In this document: positions 55,034 to 63,812 of the stretch, piece after piece
Layout: the number at the start of each line of letters is the position of its first letter
How positions within the stretch are numbered: the stretch's first letter is position 1
DNA from: JBLHZY01 sp047631555
GTDB lineage: Bacteria > Pseudomonadota > Alphaproteobacteria > Rhodobacterales > Rhodobacteraceae
Assembly (NCBI GenBank): GCA_047631555.1
Contig: JBLHZY010000003.1
Coordinates: forward strand, 62,001 to 126,000
Length of the DNA stretch: 64,000 nt
Direction: 5' to 3'
Notes under the pieces: generated by a model
What the model was told of the DNA's origin: nothing
The model's database searches: none
The model's input: the letters and a program-made list of their open reading frames with translations, nothing else
Position numbers and translations under genes: made by a program

Positions 55034-56109
55034 CCGCGCCTGCCCCACTTTCAGCGCTGATCGCCGAACGCATTGCCGCGACGGGCCCGCTAACGATTGC
55101 GCAATATATGAACGATTGCCTGCTGCATCCCGAGCATGGCTATTACACCAGCCACGAGCCCTTCGGCGCAAAGGGCGATTTCATCACAGCGCCCGAGATC
55201 AGCCAGATGTTTGGCGAAATGTTGGGCCTGTGTTTGGCGCAGAGCTGGATGGATGCAGGCGCGCCTGCCCCCTTTACTCTTGCCGAGCTTGGGCCGGGGC
55301 GCGGCACATTGATGGCCGATATCCTGCGCGCGACGCGCGGCGTTGCGGGCTTTCATGAAGGCGCGCGGATCACCCTGATCGAGGCCTCGCCCCGCTTGCG
55401 CGATATTCAGCGCCAAACGCTTGAAGGCCATGATGTGCATTGGCTGGATCATGCGGCTGAGCTGGCCGAGCTGCCGCTTTTTGCTGTGGCGAACGAGTTC
55501 TTTGATGCGCTGCCGATCCGCCAGTTTCAACGGGCCGAAAATGGCTGGGCCGAGGTGATGGTGACTGCAAAGGGCGATGATTTGGCCTTTGCCCTGGGCC
55601 AGCCAAGCCCGATCGCAGCGCTGGATCACCGCCTTGACGATACCGCCCTTGGTCAAATCGTTGAGACCTGCGCGCCCGCTCTGCCGATCACCCGCCAGAT
55701 TGCCAGCCGGATTGCTGACCATGGCGGCGCGGCGCTGATTATCGACTACGGCGGCTGGCATTCACGGGGCGATACTTTGCAGGCCTTGCACAATCATGCG
55801 CCGCAAAATCCGCTCGCCAATCCCGGCCAAGCCGACATCACAGCACATGTGGATTTCGAGCCCCTCGCGCTTGAGGCAAAGGCCGCGGGCGCTCAGGTCT
55901 CAAAGCTGACCGCGCAAGGCGCCTTGCTTGAACGGCTCGGAATTACGGCGCGTGCGCAGAAATTGGCCGCAAATCTGAGCGGCAAGGCCTTAGAGGCGCA
56001 TTTTGCCGCACATCGCCGCTTGACCCACCCGCAAGAAATGGGAAGCTTGTTTCAAGCGCTCGCGATTCACGCAACAGATGCGCCCTGCCCTTCGGGATTT
56101 GAAACATGA
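55030..56109 (+). CDS. MidA/NDUFAF7-family SAM-dependent methyltransferase
   Basis: A 359-residue protein. GPLTIAQYMNDCLLHPEHGYYT, FITAPEISQMFGEMLG, and ELGPGRGTLMADILRA are typical of the MidA/NDUFAF7 family. The mitochondrial member methylates an arginine of NDUFS2 and is needed for complex I assembly. ATG 55030 overlaps the lgt stop (ATGA), and pgeF overlaps its end, making an lgt-midA-pgeF operon often seen in alphaproteobacteria. Confidence 0.92.
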   Translation: MTAPAPLSALIAERIAATGPLTIAQYMNDCLLHPEHGYYTSHEPFGAKGDFITAPEISQMFGEMLGLCLAQSWMDAGAPAPFTLAELGPGRGTLMADILRATRGVAGFHEGARITLIEASPRLRDIQRQTLEGHDVHWLDHAAELAELPLFAVANEFFDALPIRQFQRAENGWAEVMVTAKGDDLAFALGQPSPIAALDHRLDDTALGQIVETCAPALPITRQIASRIADHGGAALIIDYGGWHSRGDTLQALHNHAPQNPLANPGQADITAHVDFEPLALEAKAAGAQVSKLTAQGALLERLGITARAQKLAANLSGKALEAHFAAHRRLTHPQEMGSLFQALAIHATDAPCPSGFET

Positions 56110-56861
56110 CCCTCGAGATCCTTACATCTGACGCGCTTGCGCCGCTTCGCCACGGGTTCTTTACCCGGCGCGGCGGGGCCTCTTCGGGCGTTTTTGAGGG
56201 GCTGAACTGCGGCAATGGATCGTCGGATCAAAGCGATATCGTTTCGATCAATCGCGCCCGTGTAGCGCGCGCGATGCAGGCCGAGCCGGAAGCCCTTTGC
56301 GGCGTGCATCAAATCCATTCGGCCGATGTCGCCACGGTTGATGCCACGCCCAGCGCGCCTGTTCGCGCCGATGGTTTGGTCACAGCGACGCCAGGCGTTG
56401 TGCTCTCTATCCTTACGGCCGATTGCCAGCCGGTTTTGTTTAGCGATGCGCAGGCCGGGGTGATTGGCGCGGCACATGCGGGCTGGAAAGGCGCGCTCAA
56501 TGGCGTGCTTGAGCGCACGGTTGAGGCAATGGAGGCGCTCGGTGCCAAACGTGAGGCCATCACCGCCATCATCGGCCCAACAATTTCGCAGCGCGCTTAT
56601 GAGGTCGGCCCAGAATTCTTTGAGGATTTCTTGGCCGAAGATCCCGCCTATGGCCGTTTCTTTGCGGGCGGCGAAGGGGATCGAATGCAATTTGATCTGC
56701 CCGCCTTTGGGCTTTTTAAGCTCCGCGAGGCCGGGGTTGGCCATGCAGAATGGACCCGCCATTGCACCTACTCTGATCCCAAACGGTTTTATTCCTATCG
56801 CCGCTCTGTGCATCAAAAAGAGGCTGACTACGGCCGCCTGATTGCCGCCATTCGCCTCTAG
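56106..56861 (+). CDS. pgeF: Peptidoglycan editing factor PgeF (YfiH/multicopper-polyphenol oxidase domain)
   Basis: A 251-residue YfiH-type protein. LRHGFFTRRGGASSGVF, LTADCQPVLFSD, AAHAGWKGALNGVLE and AEWTRHCTYSDPKRFYSYRR provide the Cys-His metal/catalytic set. It is proposed to remove wrongly incorporated amino acids from UDP-MurNAc peptides. ATG 56106 overlaps the midA stop (ATGA). Confidence 0.92.
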   Translation: MTLEILTSDALAPLRHGFFTRRGGASSGVFEGLNCGNGSSDQSDIVSINRARVARAMQAEPEALCGVHQIHSADVATVDATPSAPVRADGLVTATPGVVLSILTADCQPVLFSDAQAGVIGAAHAGWKGALNGVLERTVEAMEALGAKREAITAIIGPTISQRAYEVGPEFFEDFLAEDPAYGRFFAGGEGDRMQFDLPAFGLFKLREAGVGHAEWTRHCTYSDPKRFYSYRRSVHQKEADYGRLIAAIRL

Positions 56862-57204
56862 GCGGCCTAAATCATTCCAATTGTAATTATGGGCGGCAAA
56901 CCGCGCGGCTTTACGCAAGGTTCGGACCAGCCTTCGCCAAATTCGTGCCCCATTTTGCGAAACAATCCCGCCTCAGACCCGATTATTGTTCGCGATTCTC
57001 GCTGTATCGCCCTGATTTATAGGGGTTTGGCTGTGCGCCTTAGGACCGACGGATAATTTTTGGACCTTTGGGGCGATTTTCTTAAAATGCCTCGCATGCG
57101 CCAAAACCCTGCCGCAAATTCCCGCAATATTAACTCCAAGCTGCAAGACTAAAGGCAGATGAATAGAGGCATCAGGGCGCAAGCCTGCAAAACGGAGCAA
57201 AAAT
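56862..57204. other. Gene-free stretch
   Basis: About 340 bases with no supported gene. It ends in the ribosome site (CGGAG at 57193-57197) of a small gene. Nothing else striking is visible, apart from a short AT-rich part that may be its promoter. Confidence 0.4.
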
Positions 57205-57357
57205 ATGCAAAAGAATAGCCGCTGGATGAAATCGATCATCGCAGAAGCGAAGAAGACTGACGTTGAAATGCCATGGGCGCGCGGTGCGCGTCGGGTTGGA
57301 TTTCAAGCAGCTCGCGCCGCACAAGCGCTGAAAACGCCAAAAACAGCGCGCGCATAA
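57205..57357 (+). CDS. Small basic protein, 50 aa
   Basis: A 50-codon frame too short for most size limits. ATG 57205 has CGGAG seven bases upstream. The product (MQKNSRWMKSIIAEAKKTD, then MPWARGARRVGFQAARA) is strongly basic and ends at TAA 57355-57357. A terminator follows 38 bases later. Good codon use, a good ribosome site and a terminator argue for a real gene. I recall similar MPWARG-containing short proteins in Rhodobacterales but cannot name a function. Confidence 0.78.
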   Translation: MQKNSRWMKSIIAEAKKTDVEMPWARGARRVGFQAARAAQALKTPKTARA

Positions 57358-57676
57358 GCGCCGCTGAGCAAGACTATCCCTAGATTTCGTTTCCCAAAAA
57401 GGGCCGCGGGCGCATCAGCCTTGCGGCCCTTTTGCTTGGGTGCGGCCCGCGCGCCAAAGCCCTGATGCGAGTCGCGCAGCGCTTTTGCCGTGCCGCGAAA
57501 TGTGGCGGGATTAGCGCCAAATAGCGCTACAATCAGAACTGACCGCCCGACATTGGCCCCGTTCAGCCCGGTAATTAATCCAAAATTTTGACAATGGACC
57601 CAAAAAGCCGCCATCGTTTGGATATTCAGCATTTGGTGGGGGCCAAGCTGATGTAGCGAGTCGAAGGACCAGTTGC
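57358..57676. other. Gene-free stretch between the 50-aa gene and the Hint-domain gene
   Basis: After the terminator at 57396-57433, about 240 bases carry no recognisable gene. A minus-strand frame through it is a shadow. AAGGA at 57663-57667 serves the next gene. Confidence 0.4.
57396..57433 (+). terminator. Rho-independent terminator of the 50-aa gene
   Basis: AAAAAGGGCCGC pairs with GCGGCCCTTTT around a 15-base loop. Confidence 0.85.
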
Positions 57677-58483
57677 ATGACATACCCCCACCGCCCCGCG
57701 GCCCCATCGGGCACGCGCCCGGCGCAATCAACGACTCCGTCCACAACTTGGACAGTGCGCCGAAAACCCATTTCTGTGGCCTCAGCGCCCAGCCATGCCA
57801 TGCGTCGCTACGAGATTTCGTATTTGGCCGATAATGGCGACGAGATGGATTTTTCCCGCTCCGCCCCGGCTCTGCCTGTTTTTGAGGAAACCTGCGGCGC
57901 ATTTGCACGCGGAACGCTCATTCCAACGGCGCTTGGCCCGGTTGCGATTGAAGACCTGCGCCCCGGCATGATGATTGAGACGCTTGAGGGCGCACATGTG
58001 CCGCTGCGCTGGATTGGTGCGATGACGATCAATCCCGGCGCGCGTCGCAATGGCGCGCCTGCTGAACATTTGCTGCGCATTGCCGCTGATACCTTTGGCC
58101 TTGGCCGCCCCGCGCCTGATTTGGTTCTTGGCCAACATGCGCGCCATTTGATGCGCGCGGACTCGCTCAAAGGGTATCTTGGCGTTGGCGAAGCGCTTTC
58201 GCCGGTTTCTTGCCTCGTTGACGGGATGAATGTGATCGAGGTGACACCTATCTCGCATGTGCAGACCTATCACATCGCGCTTGATCGCCACGCTTTGATC
58301 CGCGCCAATGGGGTCGAGGTCGAGACCTATCATCCTGGCGCCAATACGGCGACAAAATTGATGGGCGACCTACGCGCGCAATTCCTTGAAATGTTTCCAT
58401 ATATTCGCGAAATGGCCGACTTTGGATCGATGTGCCATCCGCGTCTGAGCGCGGGCGATTTGGATCATTTGAGCGCCGCTTAG
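57677..58483 (+). CDS. Hint (Hedgehog/intein)-domain protein
   Basis: A 268-residue protein. The first ~70 residues are low-complexity, rich in Pro, Ser and Thr. CGAFARGTLIPTALGPVAIEDLRPGM starts a Hint_2 domain at about residue 73, with GQHARHLM and SCLVDGM/ HVQTYHIALDRHALIRANGVEVET completing it. The nucleophilic Cys at the domain start is present, and such domains can self-cleave. In Rhodobacterales these often sit in calcium-binding secreted proteins, but no RTX repeats are seen here. AAGGA lies nine bases before ATG. Confidence 0.85.
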   Translation: MTYPHRPAAPSGTRPAQSTTPSTTWTVRRKPISVASAPSHAMRRYEISYLADNGDEMDFSRSAPALPVFEETCGAFARGTLIPTALGPVAIEDLRPGMMIETLEGAHVPLRWIGAMTINPGARRNGAPAEHLLRIAADTFGLGRPAPDLVLGQHARHLMRADSLKGYLGVGEALSPVSCLVDGMNVIEVTPISHVQTYHIALDRHALIRANGVEVETYHPGANTATKLMGDLRAQFLEMFPYIREMADFGSMCHPRLSAGDLDHLSAA

Positions 58484-58493
58484 CCGAACAAAA

Positions 58494-58527
58494 TAAGCGT
58501 TTGGAGCCCCGTCCGGCTTCAAACGCT
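58494..58527. terminator. Bidirectional terminator between Hint-domain gene and lrp
   Basis: AAGCGTTTGGAGCC pairs with GGCTTCAAACGCTT (one G-T pair or bulge) around six bases. A-rich and T-rich flanks allow use on both strands. Confidence 0.75.
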
Positions 58528-58553
58528 TCTTAATTTCAGTCTCTTTGGATTGC

Positions 58554-59054
58554 CTAAGCGCGCTGTTTCAGGCGCTCTTCAAGAACTTCAAAAGGCACGC
58601 CCGGCTCGTCCTTGGCACAGCGGATCACCAGCGAGGTTTTCACGCTGGCAACGTTTTGCGCCGAGGTGAGTTTCTCGGTCAGAAAGCTCTGAAAGGTTGA
58701 GAGATCAGGGGCGACGCATTTTAGGATGAAATCCACCTCGCCATTAAGCATGTGGCATTCGCGCACAAGCGGCCAGCCGCGACACATGCCTTCAAAACGC
58801 GCCAAATCGGCCTCGGCTTGGCTGACCAGCCCGACCATGGCAAAAACCTGAACTTCAAAATCCAATTCGCGCGCATCAACATCGGCGTGATAGCCGCGAA
58901 TGTAGCCCGCTTCTTCCAAAGTGCGCACGCGGCGCAAACAGGGCGGCGCGGAAATGCCAACGCGCTTTGCAAGCTCAACGTTGGTCATCCGGCCATCCGC
59001 CTGAAGTTCGGCCAGAATTTTCCGGTCAATCGGATCGAGTTTGCTGCCAGCCAT
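58554..59054 (-). CDS. Lrp/AsnC-family transcriptional regulator
   Basis: A 166-residue regulator. The DNA-binding helix-turn-helix is MTNVELAKRVGISAPPCLRRVRTLEEAGYIRG and the RAM effector domain follows (VRECHMLNGEVDFILKCVAPD). Lrp-type proteins sense amino acids. ATG 59054 with GGGAGG five bases upstream is the start; the frame also has a GTG just before. Divergent from trxB, possibly controlling it. Confidence 0.92.
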   Translation of the reverse strand: MAGSKLDPIDRKILAELQADGRMTNVELAKRVGISAPPCLRRVRTLEEAGYIRGYHADVDARELDFEVQVFAMVGLVSQAEADLARFEGMCRGWPLVRECHMLNGEVDFILKCVAPDLSTFQSFLTEKLTSAQNVASVKTSLVIRCAKDEPGVPFEVLEERLKQRA

Positions 59055-59283
59055 CACGGCCTCCCAAAGTGCGTGTATCGCAAAACATACGCAAAATGCA
59101 CCCGAGACGCAATATTATTTCACAGATGCGCAAGATCATTCCGTAATAGTTGGCGCGTGGATAATTCGGGCGGAATGGCGCGGGCGCGTGATCTTTGGCC
59201 CTCGGCCCCTTTCCTTGCGCGGCGCGCATGTCTATATCCTGTGTGCGCCCGCATTTCGGGCACCATTTTTAAGCGAGGCACCC

Positions 59284-60228
59284 ATGGGCGAGACCAAACA
59301 CACACGCGTTCTGATTATCGGATCTGGCCCGGCGGGCTATACAGCGGCGGTTTATGCCAGCCGCGCGATGTTGGAGCCGGTTCTCGTTCAGGGCATTCAG
59401 CCCGGCGGCCAGCTGACAATCACCACAGAGGTTGAAAACTGGCCCGGTGAGACGGAAATCCAAGGCCCCGATTTGATGGTCAAAATGGAAGCTCATGCCA
59501 AAGCGATGGGGGCCGAAGTGATCGCGGAATATATTCAGTCGCTTGATCTGAGCAAACGCCCGTTTACCGCCCAAGGCGACAGCGGCGTTACCTATACGGC
59601 GGATGCGGTTATCCTTGCGACCGGCGCACAGGCCAAATGGCTTGGGTTGCCCTCGGAAGATAAATTCAAGGGTTTCGGCGTTTCGGCCTGTGCGACATGC
59701 GATGGGTTCTTTTATCGCGGCATGGATGTTGTTGTTATTGGCGGCGGGAATACGGCCGTTGAAGAGGCGCTTTTCCTGACCAAGTTTGCCTCAAAAGTTA
59801 CGGTTATTCACCGCCGCGACAGCCTTCGCGCCGAGAAGATTTTGCAGCTGCGCCTTGAGAAAAACCCCAAGGTTGAGATGCTGTGGAATCACTCGATTGA
59901 GGAAGTGTTTGGCGGGGAAAATCCGCTTGGGGTTGAGGGCGTTCGCGCGAAAAATGTCCATACAGGCGAGATCACCGAAATCCCGTGCAAGGGCGTTTTT
60001 GTGGCAATCGGCCATGCGCCCGCATCCGAATTGGTCAAAGATCAGCTGGAATTGCACAATGGCGGATATGTATCGGTAAAGCCGGGCACGACCGAAACAT
60101 CCATCCCCGGCGTCTTTGCTGCGGGCGATCTGACCGATCATGTTTACCGCCAAGCGGTGACCTCGGCGGGCATGGGCTGTATGGCCGCCTTGGACGCTGA
60201 ACGCTTTTTGGCCGAAGAATCGGAATAA
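59284..60228 (+). CDS. trxB: Thioredoxin reductase
   Basis: A 314-residue flavoprotein that reduces thioredoxin with NADPH. FAD loop IIGSGPAGYTAAVYASRA, redox-active C136-A-T-C139 (SACATCDG), NADPH loop VIGGGNTAVEEALFL with HRRDSLRAEK, and the C-terminal GVFAAGDLTDHVYRQAVTSAG are complete. ATG 59284 is chosen because the family begins here; the frame is open to 59041 over the divergent lrp start. Confidence 0.96.
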   Translation: MGETKHTRVLIIGSGPAGYTAAVYASRAMLEPVLVQGIQPGGQLTITTEVENWPGETEIQGPDLMVKMEAHAKAMGAEVIAEYIQSLDLSKRPFTAQGDSGVTYTADAVILATGAQAKWLGLPSEDKFKGFGVSACATCDGFFYRGMDVVVIGGGNTAVEEALFLTKFASKVTVIHRRDSLRAEKILQLRLEKNPKVEMLWNHSIEEVFGGENPLGVEGVRAKNVHTGEITEIPCKGVFVAIGHAPASELVKDQLELHNGGYVSVKPGTTETSIPGVFAAGDLTDHVYRQAVTSAGMGCMAALDAERFLAEESE

Positions 60229-60362
60229 TCGCCTACAAACGGTAAATTGCGCGGCCTTTTAGCCTCATTTTGATCAGAATTAAGGGCTATGGCTTGAACA
60301 ACTTCCTTGCGGCGGGCTAATCCGAGCGCAAATGTTCATGCCAGATAAAAGGCCGCGCTTAT

Positions 60363-62069
60363 ATGATGTTGTCAAACCTCGCCCCGATCCCCGAGCTCTT
60401 CGTTTCTTATGAGAGCGCTCAAAAACTCAAAATCGAAGCTGGCGAACTCGTTAGCTGGGATCTGACACCGCGCCAGATTTGCGATTTGGAGCTGTTGATG
60501 AATGGCGGGTTTAATCCGCTCAAAGGGTTCCTCTCTGAGGCCGATTACGATGGCGTCGTGGAAAACATGCGCCTTGAGAGCGGCGCGCTTTGGCCCATGC
60601 CGATCAACCTTGACGTATCTGAAGAATTTGCCGCCGGACTTGAAGAGGGCCAGGATATTGCGCTGCGCGATCAAGAGGGCGTTATCCTTGCCACGATGAC
60701 GGTAACGGACAGCTGGACCCCCAATAAAGCCCGCGAAGCTGAGATGGTTTTTGGCGCTGACGATTCTGCGCATCCTGCGGTGAATTACCTGCATAACACG
60801 GCTGGCAAAGTCTATCTTGGCGGACCCGTAACAGGCATTCAGCAACCCGTGCATTATGATTTTCGCGGTCGTCGCGATACGCCAAATGAGCTGCGCGCCT
60901 ATTTCCGCAAGCTCGGCTGGCGCCGCATCGTTGCCTTCCAAACGCGCAATCCCCTTCACCGCGCGCACCAAGAGCTAACCTTCCGCGCCGCCAAAGAAGC
61001 GCAAGCCAACCTGCTTATTCACCCGGTTGTTGGCCTGACCAAACCGGGCGATGTCGATCATTTTACCCGCGTGCGCTGCTATGAGGCTGTGCTTGATAAA
61101 TATCCGCAAGCCACAACAACGATGAGCCTGTTGAACTTGGCGATGCGCATGGCCGGCCCACGCGAAGCTGTTTGGCATGGGCTGATCCGCGCCAACCACG
61201 GCTGTACGCATTTCATCGTTGGCCGCGATCATGCTGGCCCCGGCAATAACTCCAAGGGCGAAGATTTTTACGGCCCCTATGATGCGCAGGAATTGTTTCG
61301 CACGCATCAAGAGGAAATGGGCATCGAGATGGTCGATTTCAAACATATGGTTTGGGTCGAGGATCGCGCGCAATATGAGCCAGCCGATGAGATTGAAGAG
61401 GGCACGAAAGTTCTTAATATCTCTGGCACCGAGCTGCGCCGCCGCTTGGCCGAGGGGCTCGATATTCCTGAATGGTTCTCTTTCCCAGAAGTGGTGAAAG
61501 AATTGCGCAAAACCCGCCCACCGCGCAGCCAACAAGGCTTTACGGTATTCCTCACTGGCTTCTCCGGCTCGGGCAAATCGACGATTGCCAATGCGTTGAT
61601 GGTCAAATTGATGGAAATGGGCGGCCGTCCGGTTACGCTTTTGGACGGCGATATCGTGCGTAAAAACCTCTCGTCAGAATTGGGCTTTTCCAAAGAGCAC
61701 CGCGATCTGAATATTCGCCGCATCGGCTATGTCGCCTCTGAGATTACCAAAAACGGCGGCATCGCGATCTGTGCGCCCATTGCGCCTTATGCCACGACGC
61801 GGCGCGCGGTTCGTGAAGATATTGAGGCCTTTGGCGCCTTTATCGAGGTCCATGTTTCAACCTCGATCGAGGAATGCGAACGCCGCGATCGCAAAGGGCT
61901 TTATAAGCTTGCCCGCGAAGGTAAGATCAAGGAATTCACAGGGATTTCAGACCCTTATGATGTTCCTGAAACTCCAGAGCTGCGCCTTGAGACGGAGAAT
62001 GTCGAAGTTGATAACTGCGCGCACCAGATCTTGCTCAAACTTGAATCGATGGGTTTGATTGCAGGCTAA
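60363..62069 (+). CDS. Fused sulfate adenylyltransferase/adenylylsulfate kinase
   Basis: A 568-residue bifunctional enzyme of assimilatory sulfate activation. The N-terminal ATP sulfurylase has QTRNPLHRAHQELT at 193-206 and GRDHAGPGNNSKGEDFYGPYDAQ. The C-terminal APS kinase has P-loop GFSGSGKST near 400 and DGDIVRKNLSSELGFSKEHR. It makes PAPS from sulfate in one chain; the order (sulfurylase-kinase) matches fused Sat/CysC. ATG 60363 and ATG 60366 are adjacent. The coding frame ends at a strong terminator (62088). Confidence 0.95.
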   Translation: MMLSNLAPIPELFVSYESAQKLKIEAGELVSWDLTPRQICDLELLMNGGFNPLKGFLSEADYDGVVENMRLESGALWPMPINLDVSEEFAAGLEEGQDIALRDQEGVILATMTVTDSWTPNKAREAEMVFGADDSAHPAVNYLHNTAGKVYLGGPVTGIQQPVHYDFRGRRDTPNELRAYFRKLGWRRIVAFQTRNPLHRAHQELTFRAAKEAQANLLIHPVVGLTKPGDVDHFTRVRCYEAVLDKYPQATTTMSLLNLAMRMAGPREAVWHGLIRANHGCTHFIVGRDHAGPGNNSKGEDFYGPYDAQELFRTHQEEMGIEMVDFKHMVWVEDRAQYEPADEIEEGTKVLNISGTELRRRLAEGLDIPEWFSFPEVVKELRKTRPPRSQQGFTVFLTGFSGSGKSTIANALMVKLMEMGGRPVTLLDGDIVRKNLSSELGFSKEHRDLNIRRIGYVASEITKNGGIAICAPIAPYATTRRAVREDIEAFGAFIEVHVSTSIEECERRDRKGLYKLAREGKIKEFTGISDPYDVPETPELRLETENVEVDNCAHQILLKLESMGLIAG

Positions 62070-62087
62070 GCCCTGACACCGAAATGC

Positions 62088-62118
62088 AAAAGGCCGCGCT
62101 CTATTGCGCGGCCTTTTT
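62088..62118 (+). terminator. Rho-independent terminator of sat-cysC
   Basis: AAAAGGCCGCGC pairs with GCGCGGCCTTTTT around a short loop. Copies of the same arms lie at 60249-60261 and 60346-60358 upstream of the gene. Confidence 0.9.
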
Positions 62119-62142
62119 ATTTTCAGCGGTCCTAATTACGAC

Positions 62143-62487
62143 TTAAATCGCAATATCGTCCAGTGTCTTACCGCTATCCATTGCAGCGACAACCCAGCGC
62201 GGGCGAAGGCCCCGGCCAGACCAAGTTTGGCTCGCATCTTCTGGATTGCGATATTTCGGCGCAACTTTGGCTGTCTTTTTCTTTTTGCCTTTTGCCACTT
62301 TGACCTTTTTGGCAGGAGCTTTTTCAGCGCCCGCAATCTCGGCTAGAGAAAGACCATGCTTTTGGGCGACCGATTTAATCTCAGCCAGCGCAGCTTTCTT
62401 TAGTCGCTTTTCTTCAGCAACAATTGCCTTTTCAGCACGAACAACCAGTTTACGCAGTTCAGAGAGCGAAAGAGATTTGATATCCAT
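62143..62487 (-). CDS. H-NS-family nucleoid protein (HvrA/Spb-like)
   Basis: A 114-residue protein. An N-terminal coiled coil (SLSELRKLVVRAEKAIVAEEKRLKK), an Ala/Lys/Pro-rich linker (APAKKVKVAKGKKKKTAKV) and the C-terminal DNA-binding domain with TWSGRGLRPRW match the H-NS group. Rhodobacter homologues (HvrA/Spb) regulate photosynthesis and nitrogen genes. ATG 62487 is preferred; an upstream ATG (62529) would include a 7-bp inverted repeat. Confidence 0.88.
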   Translation of the reverse strand: MDIKSLSLSELRKLVVRAEKAIVAEEKRLKKAALAEIKSVAQKHGLSLAEIAGAEKAPAKKVKVAKGKKKKTAKVAPKYRNPEDASQTWSGRGLRPRWVVAAMDSGKTLDDIAI

Positions 62488-62506
62488 AACTTCTGCCTTT
62501 TTATTT

Positions 62507-62527
62507 GCCACGTAGTTCTCACGTGGC
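62507..62527. promoter_or_regulatory. Small inverted repeat upstream of the H-NS-like gene
   Basis: GCCACGT and ACGTGGC flank a 7-base spacer, 20-40 bases upstream of the preferred start. It could be an operator or 5' UTR hairpin. Confidence 0.45.
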
Positions 62528-62698
62528 ATTTGTTTCAGTCATCTCACGGGAAAACTTAAAAACTTGTAAAAGGTAAGGGGAAATCTTTCGCATATTTCCA
62601 CCTAATGCGCAATTCCCATGAAATTCCCTACGGCAGTTTCATATTATTTTGGCCGCCGCTTACTTATGTAAAATAAAACTGGCTTTAGCTGGCCCCAA

Positions 62699-62926
62699 TT
62701 AATGAACCGAAACGGGCGCAAAATCGTGCTGCCGCGCAAGCAAAAACGCAAGGCCACGATTGCCAACAAGCGCAAGGCGCTGGCCTTCGGAGGAATGCAC
62801 CGAATAGATTTTTTCGGCGCCCTCAGCGGCCTCTTGAACATCTTTGGGGAGGTCTGCGACTTTCACTGCACGCACATAAACAATGCGATCTTTAAGCTCG
62901 GGTAGAACTTCGTATTGCGTATCCAT
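62699..62926 (-). CDS. DUF1150 family protein
   Basis: A 75-residue protein beginning MDTQYEVLPELKDRIVYVRAV. The VADLPKDVQEAAEGAEKIYSVHSSEGQRLAL segment matches DUF1150, a family that in alphaproteobacteria usually follows a small heat-shock gene. It starts 5 bases after the hsp20 stop. Function unknown; a link to chaperone action is an inference from the pairing. Confidence 0.88.
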   Translation of the reverse strand: MDTQYEVLPELKDRIVYVRAVKVADLPKDVQEAAEGAEKIYSVHSSEGQRLALVGNRGLAFLLARQHDFAPVSVH

Positions 62927-62931
62927 GGCGC

Positions 62932-63345
62932 TTACCTCCGATTAATTTTGATTTCTTGAACGACAGTATCAGGCACAGAGCGGATCAGCTCGATATGGAG
63001 CAATCCATTCTCGGTTTCCGCCCCGGCCACATCGACGCCTTCTGCCAAAACGAATGAGCGTTGGAATTGGCGCGCGGCGATCCCGCGATGCAGGAAAATG
63101 CGGGTTTTGTCGGCCTCGGATTGGCGGCCACGGATCACCAATTGGCGATCCTCCATGGTGATGGAAAGCTCGTCCTCGCCAAAGCCTGCAACGGCCAAGG
63201 TAATCCGAAAGGAATTCTCGCTTGTCTGTTCGATGTTATAGGGCGGGTAGCCGCCGACATCTGCCTTGGCCGTGCGTTCAACCAGCTGCTCGAGCTGATC
63301 AAAGCCAAGTAAAAAGGGGTGTGCCCCCAGCATCATTTTGGTCAT
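62932..63345 (-). CDS. Small heat-shock protein (Hsp20/IbpA family)
   Basis: A 137-residue alpha-crystallin-domain chaperone. YPPYNIEQTSENSFRITLAVAGF is the IbpA-type start, FLHRGIAARQFQRSFVLAEGV is the domain core, and ENGLLHIELIRSVP includes the L-x-I-like elements. It holds unfolding proteins during heat stress. No ROSE-type thermometer was identified in the upstream part by eye. Cotranscribed with DUF1150. Confidence 0.93.
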   Translation of the reverse strand: MTKMMLGAHPFLLGFDQLEQLVERTAKADVGGYPPYNIEQTSENSFRITLAVAGFGEDELSITMEDRQLVIRGRQSEADKTRIFLHRGIAARQFQRSFVLAEGVDVAGAETENGLLHIELIRSVPDTVVQEIKINRR

Positions 63346-63526
63346 CCGACGTCCTTTTCTTAAAGCAACGTGTATTTTGGCCCCGAATTTGGCAGCCGCT
63401 TAAAGAAATATGGGGGGCAATGCAGCGCCTTGCAAGGGGGCGCTTTGCGGGATTTTCTTGGCTCGACGCGCAAAATTGCGTAATTTGAACAAGCCCGTCG
63501 CGGGCCGACTCACTCAGGCGATTATC

Positions 63527-63745
63527 ATGAACAAGTCTCAAAAAATGGATGCGCAGGAGGTTCTGCGCGTCAAACTAGAGGTTTTGCGCCATGAGCATCG
63601 CGATTTGGATGATGCGATCCATGCGCTTGAGCAAACCGGGCGCGCCGATATGCTGCGCCTACGCCGCCTTAAGAAGCAAAAGCTGCAACTCAAGGATCAG
63701 ATCGCGCAGATCGAGGATAATCTTCTGCCCGATATTATTGCCTGA
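63527..63745 (+). CDS. DUF465 (YdcH-like) small coiled-coil protein
   Basis: A 72-residue charged helical protein. LRVKLEVLRHEHRDLDDAIHALEQ, and LRRLKKQKLQLKDQIAQIED are the DUF465 pattern. ATG 63527 is used, though its ribosome site is weak, and an in-frame ATG at 63545 is an alternative. The frame runs left to 63410 but only the coiled coil is conserved. It is 67 bases upstream of purE. Function unknown. Confidence 0.8.
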   Translation: MNKSQKMDAQEVLRVKLEVLRHEHRDLDDAIHALEQTGRADMLRLRRLKKQKLQLKDQIAQIEDNLLPDIIA

Positions 63746-63812
63746 GAGGGCAATGGATTGCGCGCAATGGCCGGGTCGCTATAGTGCGCGCTTGATATAA
63801 GAAGGGCGCAGA

